64,000 nt of DNA from CAXBCP01 sp047638395 (GCA_047638395.1 JBLIMV010000001.1:203852-267851), one strand, 5' to 3'. Positions 1-8,878 are shown, counted from the stretch's first letter. Notes: generated by a model not told the origin, from the letters alone. Numbers and translations: made by a program.

Positions 1-415
1 ATTTATGGTCAGGTTTTGCGGCCAGCCGGTCGCGTTGCTGCGCCGCCCAGTCATTGCCCTGACCTGCGGCACGACCATACCACTTCAGGGCTCCCGCCCG
101 GTCGCGCGTGACGCCGCGGCCGGTTTCCAGCAATTCGGCGTAATTGAGCTGCGCGATCGGATTTCCGGCACGCGCCGCACGTTCGTACCAGCTTGCGGCG
201 GCGGCAAAATCCATCGGCCGTCCTTCACCGAAGCGGTACATGCCGGCGATCGCGACCTGGGCGCGAGTTTCGCCCTGCCGCGCCAGCGCGTGCCATTCGG
301 CAAATGCATCCCCGTAGCGCCCGCCGTCATAGGCTTCCGCGCCCACCGCGAAATCGGCGGCGGAAACGTTTGTGCACATACAAGCTGCGATGAGGGACAG
401 GGCAATTATTCGCAT
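1..415 (-). CDS. Sel1-repeat (SLR/TPR-like) secreted protein, partial
   Basis: The reading frame opens with ATG at 415 on the minus strand and is still open at the left edge, so the C-terminus is missing. The first 20 residues (start MRIIALSLIAACMC) look like a signal peptide or lipoprotein-type leader. The remainder contains at least two Sel1-like repeats of about 36 residues, recognisable by spaced A..G.MY..GEG and A..WY..AA..G patterns (for example GMYRFGEGRP and ASWYERAARAG). Sel1 repeats form alpha-solenoid scaffolds that bind proteins; no enzymatic function can be assigned. It lies 78 bp downstream of ccmI on the same strand, but that need not mean a shared function. The family is clear; the role is unknown. 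Confidence 0.8.
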   Translation of the reverse strand, partial: MRIIALSLIAACMCTNVSAADFAVGAEAYDGGRYGDAFAEWHALARQGETRAQVAIAGMYRFGEGRPMDFAAAASWYERAARAGNPIAQLNYAELLETGRGVTRDRAGALKWYGRAAGQGNDWAAQQRDRLAAKPDHK

Positions 416-493
416 GTCTCAAATATGAGACGCCTGTCCCGGATATAAGACAGTTTTTTTCTCACTTTTGGGTGAGCCGGGTGGGTGCGGCCC

Positions 494-1912
494 TTATTTT
501 TCGAGTGCGTCGAGCTGCTTCTTGAGCTGAACGTACTGGACCCCGTTCGGATCGACAAATTCGAGCAAGCGGCTCCAGCGTTTCCGCGCGGTTTTGGTGT
601 CGCCCGCCGACAGCGCCAGCGCGCCGGACAGCCACAGCCCCCGCGGCTGGTCCGGGTCGCGGGCAAGAATGCGGTTAACCAGCGGTTCAAGCTCGGCCCG
701 CGGCGGCGGGGCAGGTTCGGCCGCGGACACGATGGCATCAGCGTAGGAAACCAGAATCTCGACATCGTCCGGCCGCAGCTTTGCGGCCTGAGCAAAAGCG
801 TCCTTGGCGGCGGCGCGATCGCCGAGCACGCCGCGGGCGCGGCCGAGACGCAGCCAGCCGGTGACGTCTTCGGGATTTTCTTTCAGCTTCTCCGCCAGAC
901 CGTCGACCATGTTGCGGATCATTGCCTGGCGGTCACCGGCAGACATGTTGCGCGCCGCTTCCATCTGCTCGCGGGTCGGGCCCGGTAAGGCGGTGGGGGG
1001 TGCTGCGGCCATTGGCGGTGCGCGCTCACGCAAAGCTGCCAGCGCATTGGTGTCCATGCCGATCTCGCCGGCAAGCCGCGCGATCCGCGGCGCCAGGAAA
1101 CGAAGCCACGGCGCGTCGGGCGGGGAGGCGGCTTCGAGTGCAACCCAGCGGTCGAGCGCGGCACGTAACCGGCCACCCTGCTGATCCGCAACGCCCTGAT
1201 AAAATTGTGCGCGCGGCTCGCCCGGGTCGCGGCGCAATGCTTCGGTGAAGGCCGCCTGCGCGTCGGGCGTGACCTGTCCGCCCGCAGCCAGCATCAATGC
1301 CTCGCCGGCGCGAGACGCAAATTCGGCATTGGCAGGTGCCAGACGCATCGCCTGGGTGTAGGCAACGGCGGCCTGCCTGTGCCGCTTCATCTGGGTAAGT
1401 ATGTTGCCGAGGGAGAGCCAGCTTTCGAGGTCTGCCGGGTTTTTCTCCAGCGCGGCTGCGAGCTTGGCGACTTCCTGGCGTTGCGGCGCTTCGCCCGCGG
1501 GTATCTGCGGGGCGGCCCCTTTGGCTGCGCGGACTTCCGCCGCCGGCTTGCCGGGCAGGTCCGGGCTGCCATAGGTGACATAGACAAAGATCGCCAGGGC
1601 CGGCACGCACAGGCCGGTGACAATGGCGGTGATGCGGCGGGGCTTAGCCAAGGGGGTAGCTCGATTTACGGTGTCCACCCCATCGGTGGCGGCAAGCATG
1701 CGTCGCCCGATCTCCGTCCGGGCGAGTTCGGCCTCGTCCGCGCCGATAACGCCGCGCGCGACGTCGCGGTCGACCTCCTCAAGCTGGTCGCGGTAAATTT
1801 CTATCTCATGCGCCGCCCGGGTCGCCGACGCGCGATTGCCGCGCATCAAGGGCAGGACAACCAGCGCGATGGCGGCCAGCGTCATGACGGTGAGGGTGAT
1901 ACCGAGGATCAT
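494..1912 (-). CDS. ccmI: Cytochrome c maturation protein CcmI (CycH-like)
   Basis: CcmI is the inner-membrane chaperone that holds apocytochrome c and presents it to the CcmF/CcmH heme ligation complex. The 472-residue protein has the expected plan: a first membrane helix at about 2-24, a cytoplasmic loop with the family pattern IYRDQLEEVDRD, a second helix at about 93-115, and a long periplasmic C-terminal part rich in tetratricopeptide repeats (about 150-470) that bind the apocytochrome C-terminus. Its ATG overlaps the stop codon of ccmH (ATGA, 1909-1912), so the two are translationally coupled. It is the last gene of the ccm cluster. The assignment rests on domain order and neighbours and is secure. 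Confidence 0.95.
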   Translation of the reverse strand: MILGITLTVMTLAAIALVVLPLMRGNRASATRAAHEIEIYRDQLEEVDRDVARGVIGADEAELARTEIGRRMLAATDGVDTVNRATPLAKPRRITAIVTGLCVPALAIFVYVTYGSPDLPGKPAAEVRAAKGAAPQIPAGEAPQRQEVAKLAAALEKNPADLESWLSLGNILTQMKRHRQAAVAYTQAMRLAPANAEFASRAGEALMLAAGGQVTPDAQAAFTEALRRDPGEPRAQFYQGVADQQGGRLRAALDRWVALEAASPPDAPWLRFLAPRIARLAGEIGMDTNALAALRERAPPMAAAPPTALPGPTREQMEAARNMSAGDRQAMIRNMVDGLAEKLKENPEDVTGWLRLGRARGVLGDRAAAKDAFAQAAKLRPDDVEILVSYADAIVSAAEPAPPPRAELEPLVNRILARDPDQPRGLWLSGALALSAGDTKTARKRWSRLLEFVDPNGVQYVQLKKQLDALEK

Positions 1913-2424
1913 TGCTCAGGCTTCTCCGCCAGTAAGGCATCGACACGGGCGCGCTCATCGGCGCTGAGCGGGGCGACCGGTGCGGCAACCGCCACACGGC
2001 GGCGGCGATGCCACAGTGTCACGCCAAAGATTCCGATCAGAAAGATAACCCCCGGGCCGATCCACAGAATCAATGTCGAATTCTTGAAGGGCGGGCGCAG
2101 CAGAACAAAATCTCCATAGCGCTCGACAATAAAATCAACCGCTTCGGTATCGGTGTCGCCGGCCGTCAGCCGGTCACGCACCAGAATGCGCAGGTCGCGC
2201 GCGAGCGTCGCATCCGAATCGTCGATCGACTGATTCTGACAGACCAGGCAGCGCAGCACCTTGCTGATGTCACGGGCGCGGGTTTCCAGCGCCGGGTCTT
2301 TCAGGATTTCGTCCGGCTGAAGCGCCAGCGCGGCGGGTGGGCCGAAAGGGGAAATTGCCGGGGAGAGCACCGGCGCGATCAGCGGTGCTGTCAGCAACGC
2401 CGCGACGAACAGGATCAGCTTCAT
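1909..2424 (-). CDS. ccmH: Cytochrome c maturation thiol oxidoreductase CcmH (CycL)
   Basis: CcmH is a membrane-anchored periplasmic oxidoreductase that reduces apocytochrome CXXCH cysteines before heme attachment. The 171-residue protein has an N-terminal signal segment (about 1-35), the diagnostic motif LRCLVCQ with cysteines at about 59 and 62, and one C-terminal membrane helix at about 117-139 followed by a positively charged cytoplasmic tail. Length and layout match the family. The gene overlaps ccmG upstream (ATGA, 2421-2424) and ccmI downstream by four bases, so all three are probably made from one message. No key residue is missing. Confidence 0.97.
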   Translation of the reverse strand: MKLILFVAALLTAPLIAPVLSPAISPFGPPAALALQPDEILKDPALETRARDISKVLRCLVCQNQSIDDSDATLARDLRILVRDRLTAGDTDTEAVDFIVERYGDFVLLRPPFKNSTLILWIGPGVIFLIGIFGVTLWHRRRRVAVAAPVAPLSADERARVDALLAEKPEQ

Positions 2425-3029
2425 GAATTGCCCGCCTTTGCGGCGCCCGCTTTCGAGCTGTCCGTGACCGGTTGTGCGGCCTGCTTCAGCAGCGGCAGGA
2501 TCAGGGATTCAAGCTGGTGGGGGTATATCTGGCCGACATGGCGGTAGCGAATATGACCCGACGCATCGACGATGAAGGTTTCCGGATAACCGTAGACGCC
2601 CCAGTCGATGGCGGCGCGGCCGGTACTGTCCACACCGACCTGCTTGAAAGGATTCCCGAGCTGGCCGAGAAAGCGTGCCGCATCTTCCGGCTTGTCCTTG
2701 TAGTTGATGCCGTAGATCGGTACGCCCTGTTTTGCCAGTGTCATCAGCACGGGGTGCTCGATGCGACAGGGCGGGCACCAGGACGCCCAGACATTGACCA
2801 GCGATACTTTGCCTTTGAGGTCTGCGGTTTTGAAGCCTGGGATTTTCAGTGTTGCGGGCAGGCCCTTGATTGCCGGCAAATCGAATTGCGGCGCGGGTTT
2901 GTCGATCATCACTGACGGAATCTTCGAGATATCCTTGCCGCCCGGCCCGACCTGCCAGAGATAGACGCCAAAGACGACCGCGAGGGCGGCAAAAATGGCG
3001 ATGGGAATAAGGGTAAGCGGGCGGAGCAT
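2421..3029 (-). CDS. ccmG: Thiol:disulfide interchange protein CcmG/DsbE
   Basis: CcmG is the membrane-tethered, reducing thioredoxin-like protein that passes electrons from CcdA/DsbD to CcmH or apocytochrome c. The 202-residue product has one N-terminal membrane anchor (about 5-26) and a periplasmic thioredoxin fold with the active site WASWCPPCRIEHP (cysteines at about 85 and 88) and the central GVYGYPETF segment containing the cis-proline. WCPPC rather than WCGPC is the usual CcmG form. It lies 34 bp after ccmF and overlaps ccmH by four bases. The assignment is secure. Confidence 0.97.
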   Translation of the reverse strand: MLRPLTLIPIAIFAALAVVFGVYLWQVGPGGKDISKIPSVMIDKPAPQFDLPAIKGLPATLKIPGFKTADLKGKVSLVNVWASWCPPCRIEHPVLMTLAKQGVPIYGINYKDKPEDAARFLGQLGNPFKQVGVDSTGRAAIDWGVYGYPETFIVDASGHIRYRHVGQIYPHQLESLILPLLKQAAQPVTDSSKAGAAKAGNS

Positions 3030-3063
3030 CAGGCGGGCCTTCTGTTAACGGTCACGGATACGC

Positions 3064-5046
3064 TCAGGCGGCTTCGGCGACAGGCGTTTTGCGGGCCGCG
3101 CGCTTCGGCGCACCGACGCGCAGGCGGCGGTCGCTCAACGACACCATGCCGCCGATTGCCATAAAGATGGCACCGGCCCAGATCCAGGGAACCAGCGGGT
3201 TGTGATACATCCGCGTTGCCCAGCCGCCCTTGCCGTCGGCATCGCCGAGCACGACATAGACGTCGGCAATCGGCGTGGTGTGAATCGCGGCCTCTGTCGT
3301 GGAAGATTTTTCTGCCGGATAATCGCGTTTCTCCGGGTAGAGCATGGTGATTTTCCGGCCATTGGCCGTGAGCTCGAACGTGCCGCGCAAAGCGGTATAG
3401 TTCGGACCCGGCACATTACCGGCCCCCTTGAACGTGACCTCATAGCCGGCAAGCTCGACGGTGTCGCCCGGCCGCACGATCTGAATACGTTCGGTCTGCC
3501 AGGATGACGATGCCGTGATTCCGGCGACCATGATGCCAAGCGCGCTATGGGCGATTGCCGTACCCCAGGCGGAGCGCGGCAGGTTCGCCGCGCGGCGCAG
3601 GGTTTCGGGGAAAGAGATACGGAACAGGCCGGTCCGTTCGGCGAGATCGACCGCCGAACCGGTTACCAGCCAGGCGGCGACACCCAATGAAAGGGCCGCC
3701 ACGATATCGGTGTTCCCGTCGATCATCACGGTGGCCAGCGCAATCAACCCCGCCATACCGACGGCGACTTTCAGCCGCCCGACAACGCCGGGTAGGTCGC
3801 CGCGTTTCCATGCCATCATCGCGCCGATGGGGCAGGCGATCAGCAGCGGCACCATCAGCGGCACGAAGGTTGCGTTAAAGAACGGCGCACCGACAGATAC
3901 CTTGCCGCCGCCGATGGCATCGAGCGCCAGCGGATAGAGCGTGCCGAGAAACACCACGGCGGTTGCGGTGGCGAGCAGCAGATTGTTGAGCACCAGCGCG
4001 CCTTCGCGGCTGACCGGGGCAAACAGTCCGCCACCTTTGAGCATGGGGGCGCGTATTGCATAGAGCACCAGCGAGCCGCCGATGACGACGATCAGCAGGC
4101 CGAGGATAAACACGCCCCGTTCCGGATCGGTGGCGAAGGTGTGTACCGATGTCAGCAGGCCGGACCGCACCAGGAAGGTGCCGAGCAGCGACATGCCAAA
4201 GGCGATGATCGCGAGCAGGATGGTCCAGCTTTTGAGGGTGTCTCGGCGCTCAACCACCAGGGCCGAATGCAGCAGGGCGGTGCCGACCAGCCAGGGGAGG
4301 AACGACGCGTTCTCCACCGGGTCCCAGAACCACCAGCCGCCCCAGCCGAGCTCGTAATAGGCCCACCAGCTGCCAAGGGCGATGCCGATTGTCAGCGCGG
4401 TCCAGGCAACGAGAGTCCATGGCCGGACCCAACGCGCCCAGGCCGGATCGACCCGGCCTTCGATCAGGGCGGCGACGGCAAAAGAAAACGCCATCGAAAA
4501 CCCGACATAGCCGAGATACAGGAAGGGCGGATGGAAGGCGAGGCCGGGATCCTGCAGCAGCGGGTTGAGGCCCTGACCTTCGAACGGTGCGGGATCGAGG
4601 CGTAAAAACGGATTGGACGTGAACAGCAGAAAGGCCAGAAAGCCGATGCCGATCAGTCCCTGAATGGCGAGCACGCGGGCCCGCAGACCGGCGGGCAGGT
4701 TACGGCCGAACTGGGCGACCATCAGCCCGAACAGCGCCAGGATCAGAATCCACAGCAGCATCGAGCCTTCATGATTGCCCCAGACGCCCGACACCTTGTA
4801 GAGCATCGGCTTGAGCGTGTGGGATGTCTGGGCGACAAGGGCGACCGAAAAATCGGATACCACATATGCGTAGGTCAGCGCGCAGAACGCGATCAGGACG
4901 AACAGAAACTGGCCACGTGCCGCGGTCTCGGCGACACCCATCAGCGCCGTGTCGTTCCGGTAGGCACCGACCAGCGGCAGGGTGCCCTGGGCGATGGAAA
5001 GCATCAGCGCCAGAACAACGGCGTAATGGCCGATTTCAGCGATCAT
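3064..5046 (-). CDS. ccmF: Heme lyase CcmF
   Basis: CcmF takes heme from holo-CcmE and, with CcmH and CcmI, joins it covalently to apocytochrome c in the periplasm. From the ATG at 5046 the protein has 660 residues, the usual length. The open frame continues upstream for 39 more codons, but these are only the out-of-phase reading of the ccmE tail, and the ATG at 5046 overlaps the ccmE stop (ATGA). It is a polytopic membrane protein with the heme-binding tryptophan-rich WWD segment (GWGGWWFWDPVENASFLPW). Conserved histidines flank that segment. It sits between ccmE and ccmG, as in most alphaproteobacterial ccm operons. Confidence 0.96.
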   Translation of the reverse strand: MIAEIGHYAVVLALMLSIAQGTLPLVGAYRNDTALMGVAETAARGQFLFVLIAFCALTYAYVVSDFSVALVAQTSHTLKPMLYKVSGVWGNHEGSMLLWILILALFGLMVAQFGRNLPAGLRARVLAIQGLIGIGFLAFLLFTSNPFLRLDPAPFEGQGLNPLLQDPGLAFHPPFLYLGYVGFSMAFSFAVAALIEGRVDPAWARWVRPWTLVAWTALTIGIALGSWWAYYELGWGGWWFWDPVENASFLPWLVGTALLHSALVVERRDTLKSWTILLAIIAFGMSLLGTFLVRSGLLTSVHTFATDPERGVFILGLLIVVIGGSLVLYAIRAPMLKGGGLFAPVSREGALVLNNLLLATATAVVFLGTLYPLALDAIGGGKVSVGAPFFNATFVPLMVPLLIACPIGAMMAWKRGDLPGVVGRLKVAVGMAGLIALATVMIDGNTDIVAALSLGVAAWLVTGSAVDLAERTGLFRISFPETLRRAANLPRSAWGTAIAHSALGIMVAGITASSSWQTERIQIVRPGDTVELAGYEVTFKGAGNVPGPNYTALRGTFELTANGRKITMLYPEKRDYPAEKSSTTEAAIHTTPIADVYVVLGDADGKGGWATRMYHNPLVPWIWAGAIFMAIGGMVSLSDRRLRVGAPKRAARKTPVAEAA

Positions 5047-5588
5047 TGAGCGCTTTCCTTCGGGCCGCCATAGGGTTTGTTGCCATATGGCTTGTCGCCG
5101 CCCGGTTTGCCGCCATCGGGTTTGCCGCCACCATGTTTGCCCATGACCGCTCCGCCCTTCCATTGCCCGGACTTTTTAAGGGCCTCGGCAACTTCCTTCG
5201 GCATGTAGTTTTCATCGTGTTTGGCGAGCACTTCGTCGGCGCGGAAGCTGCCATCGGGCAACAGACGACCCTCGACGACGACCCCCTGACCTTCGCGGAA
5301 CAGATCGGGGATGATTCCTTTGTAAGCGACGCGAATTTCATGTGTGAGGTCGGTAACCAGGAAGTCGTGCGTCAGACCGTCTTCCTTCTTTTTCCAGCTT
5401 TCTTCCTTCACGATGCCGCCGACACGCAACCGCCGGTCCTTTTGCAGGTCCTGCTTCGTGGCAAGATCGGTCGGGGTGTGAAAAAACACGATACTGTCTT
5501 CGAACGCGGTCAGCACCAGGGCCGCGGCGGTTGCCATCATCAGGCCGCCGAGAAACACGACCGTAAGGCGGCGGCGTTTCCGGGTCAT
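5043..5588 (-). CDS. ccmE: Periplasmic heme chaperone CcmE
   Basis: CcmE binds heme covalently through a histidine and carries it from CcmABCD to CcmF. The 181-residue protein has an N-terminal membrane anchor (about 9-29), an OB-fold beta-barrel and the heme-binding HXXXY signature, here HDENY with His at about 124 and Tyr at about 128. After about residue 145 the sequence becomes a low-complexity tail of G-K-P units (GGKPDGGKPGGDKPYGN), longer and more regular than in many relatives; the flexible CcmE tail tolerates variation. It overlaps ccmD by four bases upstream and ccmF by four bases downstream. Confidence 0.96.
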   Translation of the reverse strand: MTRKRRRLTVVFLGGLMMATAAALVLTAFEDSIVFFHTPTDLATKQDLQKDRRLRVGGIVKEESWKKKEDGLTHDFLVTDLTHEIRVAYKGIIPDLFREGQGVVVEGRLLPDGSFRADEVLAKHDENYMPKEVAEALKKSGQWKGGAVMGKHGGGKPDGGKPGGDKPYGNKPYGGPKESAQ

Positions 5589-5797
5589 TGAACGGCTCCT
5601 GGTTTGTCGGCTGCATCGGCGGCTCCGGTATCCGGTTCCGCCGTGCGACGCCGGCGGCGGCGGGGCGCTTCGGCTTCCATACGGGCAAGCTCGCGCTCGC
5701 GGTTTCGCATGGATTTGAGGCTGGTCCCGATCAGGATCGCAAGCACCACGAACGCAATACCCCAGGACGACCAGATGAAGCCGCCATGTCCACCCAT
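5585..5797 (-). CDS. ccmD: Heme exporter subunit CcmD
   Basis: CcmD is the small single-helix protein that stabilises the CcmABC-CcmE complex and is needed to release holo-CcmE. The product has one membrane helix (FIWSSWGIAFVVLAILIG), then a basic cytoplasmic stretch (KSMRNRERELARMEAEAPRR) and a disordered tail, the usual CcmD architecture. The ATG at 5797 is chosen (70 residues); an in-frame TTG at 5827 would add ten residues. Neither has a convincing ribosome-binding site. The stop overlaps the ccmE start (ATGA). CcmD is poorly conserved, so the call depends on topology and position as well as sequence. Confidence 0.85.
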   Translation of the reverse strand: MGGHGGFIWSSWGIAFVVLAILIGTSLKSMRNRERELARMEAEAPRRRRRRTAEPDTGAADAADKPGAVQ

Positions 5798-5981
5798 GTT
5801 GAAAAACTCAGCCACGGGCGGGCCCAATATTTTTGTGCCGTCCGGGCAGGGACAACCTGCGCGGGGATAAGGGGTGGAGGGTGGCGTTTGTGAACATCAT
5901 CATCCTGTAAACACATATAGGGTCGTTTTCAGCCCGGAACACTATCCAAACGTCCTGTGCGACGTTTTGTACGAAGCACAC

Positions 5982-6725
5982 TTAAGCAACACTTTCCGCG
6001 GTTTCTGCGTGAATCCGCGCCGAGCGCAGCGCGTTGATCCGGCGACCGGCAAGCTCGGCGCGTGCGCGCACGATCACCAGTACGACGAACAGCATGGTGA
6101 ATCCGACCGCCATCAGCAAAAGCGGGTACAGCATTGACGAATGAACAGCCGGCATCCCGATCTTGGTGACGCTGGCCGGCTGATGCAGGGTATTCCACCA
6201 GTCGACCGAAAATTTGATGATCGGCAGGTTGACCGCGCCGACCAGTGCCAGGATCGCAGACGCTTTTTCACCGCGGGCGGCATCGTCAAACGCATTGGCC
6301 AGCGCGATAAAGCCGAGATACAGAAAAAACAGCACCAGTACCGATGTCAGGCGCGCGTCCCACACCCACCAGGTGCCCCACATCGGCTTTCCCCAGAGAG
6401 AGCCTGTGGTCAGACAGATCAGCGTAAAGCACGCCCCGATGGGCGCCGCTGCCAGCGCGCATACATGTGCAACCGGGTGCTTCCAGATCAGCCCCACGGC
6501 GCTTGCCACCGCGATAAACGCGTAGGCGAACATGGCCATCCAGGCCGACGGCACATGGACATACATAATCCGCACCGTTTCGCCCTGCTGGTAATCTGCG
6601 GGCGATGCGCCAAACGCGAAATACAACCCGGCGCCGATCAGAAGGACCGTCAGACCGGTTGCCCAGGGAAGGACGGCATTGGCCATTCTTAAAAAACGCG
6701 TTGGATTGGCAAACCTGTGAAGCAT
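5982..6725 (-). CDS. ccmC: Heme ABC transporter permease/heme handling protein CcmC
   Basis: CcmC is an integral membrane protein that presents heme to CcmE in the periplasm, working with CcmAB and CcmD. The 247-residue sequence has six predicted membrane helices and the tryptophan-rich WWD heme-binding motif (GKPMWGTWWVWDARLTSVL), with conserved histidines on either side. ATG at 6725 gives a standard length. The next gene, ccmD, follows after 184 bp, an unusually wide gap inside a ccm operon. Upstream, ccmC is separated from ccmB by a lipocalin-like gene, so it may have its own promoter in 6726-6895. Confidence 0.96.
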   Translation of the reverse strand: MLHRFANPTRFLRMANAVLPWATGLTVLLIGAGLYFAFGASPADYQQGETVRIMYVHVPSAWMAMFAYAFIAVASAVGLIWKHPVAHVCALAAAPIGACFTLICLTTGSLWGKPMWGTWWVWDARLTSVLVLFFLYLGFIALANAFDDAARGEKASAILALVGAVNLPIIKFSVDWWNTLHQPASVTKIGMPAVHSSMLYPLLLMAVGFTMLFVVLVIVRARAELAGRRINALRSARIHAETAESVA

Positions 6726-6895
6726 CTGATCCCAATTTTTGGCGCGGCGTTATCCGCATTCTGTCTCGCGCGGGCCCGCGCTGTTTGATCCACGAGACTG
6801 TAATGCAGATATATGGTTAACGGTTCGTTACCATTAGCCGCTTCCGCGTCAGGATTGAAGATATTTTCCGTTCACGCACGAGGTGTTGATGTAGA

Positions 6896-7336
6896 TCAGA
6901 AAGCGGGCGCGGGAAAAGCTGCTTCCGCCTTGTTCCATATATAGTAAATGACGGAACCGGGTCCGCCCGCCGGGGCGGGCGTGGCCGAGAGCGTGAGCTG
7001 GTCATGATCCACTGTAATGGTCTGTTCCTCGGTCGTGCCGACTTCGTTGATATCGGCGCTGACCGAGATCAAATGCCGCACCCGGTCACCGGCAATTTCG
7101 TACCGACCGCAATGCGAAATGCAGGCAATGGTGCCATCCGGTTTCGGGTAGTTCAGCGATTTGCACATGTGGCCTTCTGGCGCGTAGATCAGATATCCGG
7201 ATGCGCTGCTGCCCCACGGACGCTGAACCTTGCCGCTGGCATAGACCATATAGCAGTCTGCCAGATGCCATGCTCCTGACAGGTCGACCCCCTGGATCGA
7301 CCTCAAGCCGCTGATTGCTGCGTCGCTTCCGTCCAT
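6896..7336 (-). CDS. Lipocalin-like domain protein inserted in the ccm cluster
   Basis: The 146-residue product resembles the lipocalin-like (Lipocalin_5) family. It has an early G-A-W start of the first beta strand (LSGAWHL), then an alternating beta pattern with SGYLIYAPEGHMCKSL, similar to the family's GYLIYtpdGym segment, and a late HDQLTLSATP strand. No signal peptide is evident, so it is probably cytoplasmic. Proteins of this family are uncharacterised or act as small-molecule carriers or cyclase-like proteins. It lies between ccmB and ccmC on the same strand, where no gene is normally found. A role in binding heme or another hydrophobic ligand is possible but unproven. Confidence 0.7.
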   Translation of the reverse strand: MDGSDAAISGLRSIQGVDLSGAWHLADCYMVYASGKVQRPWGSSASGYLIYAPEGHMCKSLNYPKPDGTIACISHCGRYEIAGDRVRHLISVSADINEVGTTEEQTITVDHDQLTLSATPAPAGGPGSVIYYIWNKAEAAFPAPAF

Positions 7337-7441
7337 CCAGATTCCAGACTGAATATATCGGGACAGAATTGCCCCGGACTCACATTCTGCTAATCCGCCA
7401 ACTACTCTACTGCCATCTCCCGGCCTGCAATGCGCAGACTG

Positions 7442-8107
7442 CTAGTCTGCCGCGAGGCGAAGTGCGACTGCGCACCCCCAGGGACAAACGACAAGACACG
7501 CCATCAGCAATCCGCTCAAAACCAGCAATTGCTGCGTCGCCGCAAAACCGCCGATGACGGCATCGACCGCCCCGGCACCGAAAATCAGCACCGGTATGAC
7601 CAAAGGTAAAACCAACAGGGACAACAGAACGCCGCTTCGCCGGGATCCGAGGGAAAGTGCCGCCCCCAACGCGCCCACAAGACTAATAATCGCCGTTCCC
7701 AGTCCCATCGCCACCATCAGCACGCCATACCCGCGTGGTTCAAGGTTCAGCATGATACCAATCACCGGGGAGGCGACCAAGAGCGGAAGCCCGGTGGTCA
7801 GCCAGTGCGCGACGATTTTTGCGAGCGCTGTCATCCAGAGCGGTTGCGGGGCGATAACGAGCAATTCCAGTGTGCCGTCATCATAATCGTTCTGAAACAG
7901 GCGGTCGAAAGACAGCATGGCGGCCAGCAGGGCTGTAACCCATAGTATTCCGGGGGCCATGCGCGCCAGCAGGTTTGGTTCCGGGCCGACACCAAAGGGG
8001 AACAGTGCGGCCGCGATGACGAAGAAAACGATCACCATCATGGTGTCGCTGAGCTGTCGCAGGGCGATCCGGATATCGCGCCCGACGAGGGCGAAAAAGC
8101 CGCTCAC
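7442..8107 (-). CDS. ccmB: Heme exporter permease CcmB
   Basis: CcmB is the six-helix membrane subunit of the CcmAB ABC module that drives release of holo-CcmE. The 221-residue protein matches family length and begins with the conserved cytosolic segment FFALVGRDIRIALRQ, followed by alternating hydrophobic helices and the conserved FDRLFQNDYDDGTLELL loop that contacts the ATPase. It starts with GTG at 8107, overlapping the ccmA stop (GTGA, 8104-8107). The downstream neighbour is the lipocalin-like gene rather than ccmC. Confidence 0.96.
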   Translation of the reverse strand: MSGFFALVGRDIRIALRQLSDTMMVIVFFVIAAALFPFGVGPEPNLLARMAPGILWVTALLAAMLSFDRLFQNDYDDGTLELLVIAPQPLWMTALAKIVAHWLTTGLPLLVASPVIGIMLNLEPRGYGVLMVAMGLGTAIISLVGALGAALSLGSRRSGVLLSLLVLPLVIPVLIFGAGAVDAVIGGFAATQQLLVLSGLLMACLVVCPWGCAVALRLAAD

Positions 8108-8778
8108 AGCGAATCACCTGCCAATGCGTCATCGGGTTCCGGTCCCCATAGCACGTCAATCTCCGGCGTATGCGCTGCGAGATCGATGGTCTCGGCATCG
8201 TCGATACCCAGCGGCACATTTGTCGATGCGACGATCATGCCGCCACCGGCCCGATGGGCATCGATTGCCGCGCGCAGCCGATCGACGGCGCGATAATCGA
8301 GCGCAATCGTCGGTTCGTCCAGCAACCAAAGAGGCGCCGGCGTCGCCAGAATGCGGGCAAGGGTCAGCCGTCTTGTCTGTCCGGCGGACAGCATCCGGGC
8401 GGGCAGGTCGGCCAGTGGCGCCAGACCGACATGATCCAGCGCCGCGTTTATATCGGCCGCCCCGGAACGCATGGCGGCGTGAAAGGCCAGGTTTTCGCGC
8501 ACTGTCAGGGCCGGTTTCACAGCGTCCCGGTGGCCGACGTAATGCATCTTGGCGAAAAAGCGTTCAGGGTCTTCGGATACCGGCACCCCCTGCCAGACAA
8601 TGTTGCCGGCCGCGGGGCGGGCGATACCGGCCATCAGACGCAGCAGGCTCGATTTTCCGGATCCGTTCGGCCCCGCCAGAATAAGCGCGCCGCCCGGTGA
8701 GACCGCGAAGTCGAGACCGGCAAAGACGATGCGGTCGCTTCTGATGCAGGCAAGGCCTGTGCCCGAGAATCCATCCAT
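8104..8778 (-). CDS. ccmA: Heme exporter ATP-binding protein CcmA
   Basis: CcmA is the ATPase of the CcmABCD complex. The 224-residue ABC protein shows Walker A GPNGSGKSS (about 36-44), a C-loop variant LSAGQTRRLTLAR (family-typical LSAGQ instead of LSGGQ), Walker B LWLLDEPTIALD and a switch region ASTNVPLG, in which asparagine stands where many ABC ATPases have histidine. The start is ATG at 8778 with no obvious Shine-Dalgarno sequence. It is the first gene of the ccm cluster. Its promoter must lie in the region shared with the small RNA and acnA. Confidence 0.95.
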   Translation of the reverse strand: MDGFSGTGLACIRSDRIVFAGLDFAVSPGGALILAGPNGSGKSSLLRLMAGIARPAAGNIVWQGVPVSEDPERFFAKMHYVGHRDAVKPALTVRENLAFHAAMRSGAADINAALDHVGLAPLADLPARMLSAGQTRRLTLARILATPAPLWLLDEPTIALDYRAVDRLRAAIDAHRAGGGMIVASTNVPLGIDDAETIDLAAHTPEIDVLWGPEPDDALAGDSL

Positions 8779-8840
8779 ACCAATGGGATAGCGTAAAACG
8801 GGCGAGTCGTCATCTGTGGCGGGGCGGCGGGCCGCACAGG

Positions 8841-8878
8841 AGAAAAGAAAAAGACCGCTGATCTTGCGATCAGCGGCC
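8841..8878 (-). terminator. Intrinsic terminator of the candidate sRNA
   Basis: On the minus strand a 9-bp perfect stem (CCGCTGATC/GATCAGCGG) with loop GCAA is followed by the run TTTTTCTTTTCT. It lies 63 bp upstream of the ccmA start codon on the same strand, so it ends a transcript starting further upstream rather than that of ccmA itself. Confidence 0.85.

Noticed and set aside
441..480. Possible terminator after ccmI (stem CTCAC/GTGAG beside a run of seven T)
   Set aside because: The T-run precedes the stem on the plus strand and becomes an A-run after it on the minus strand, so it cannot terminate the ccm transcript.
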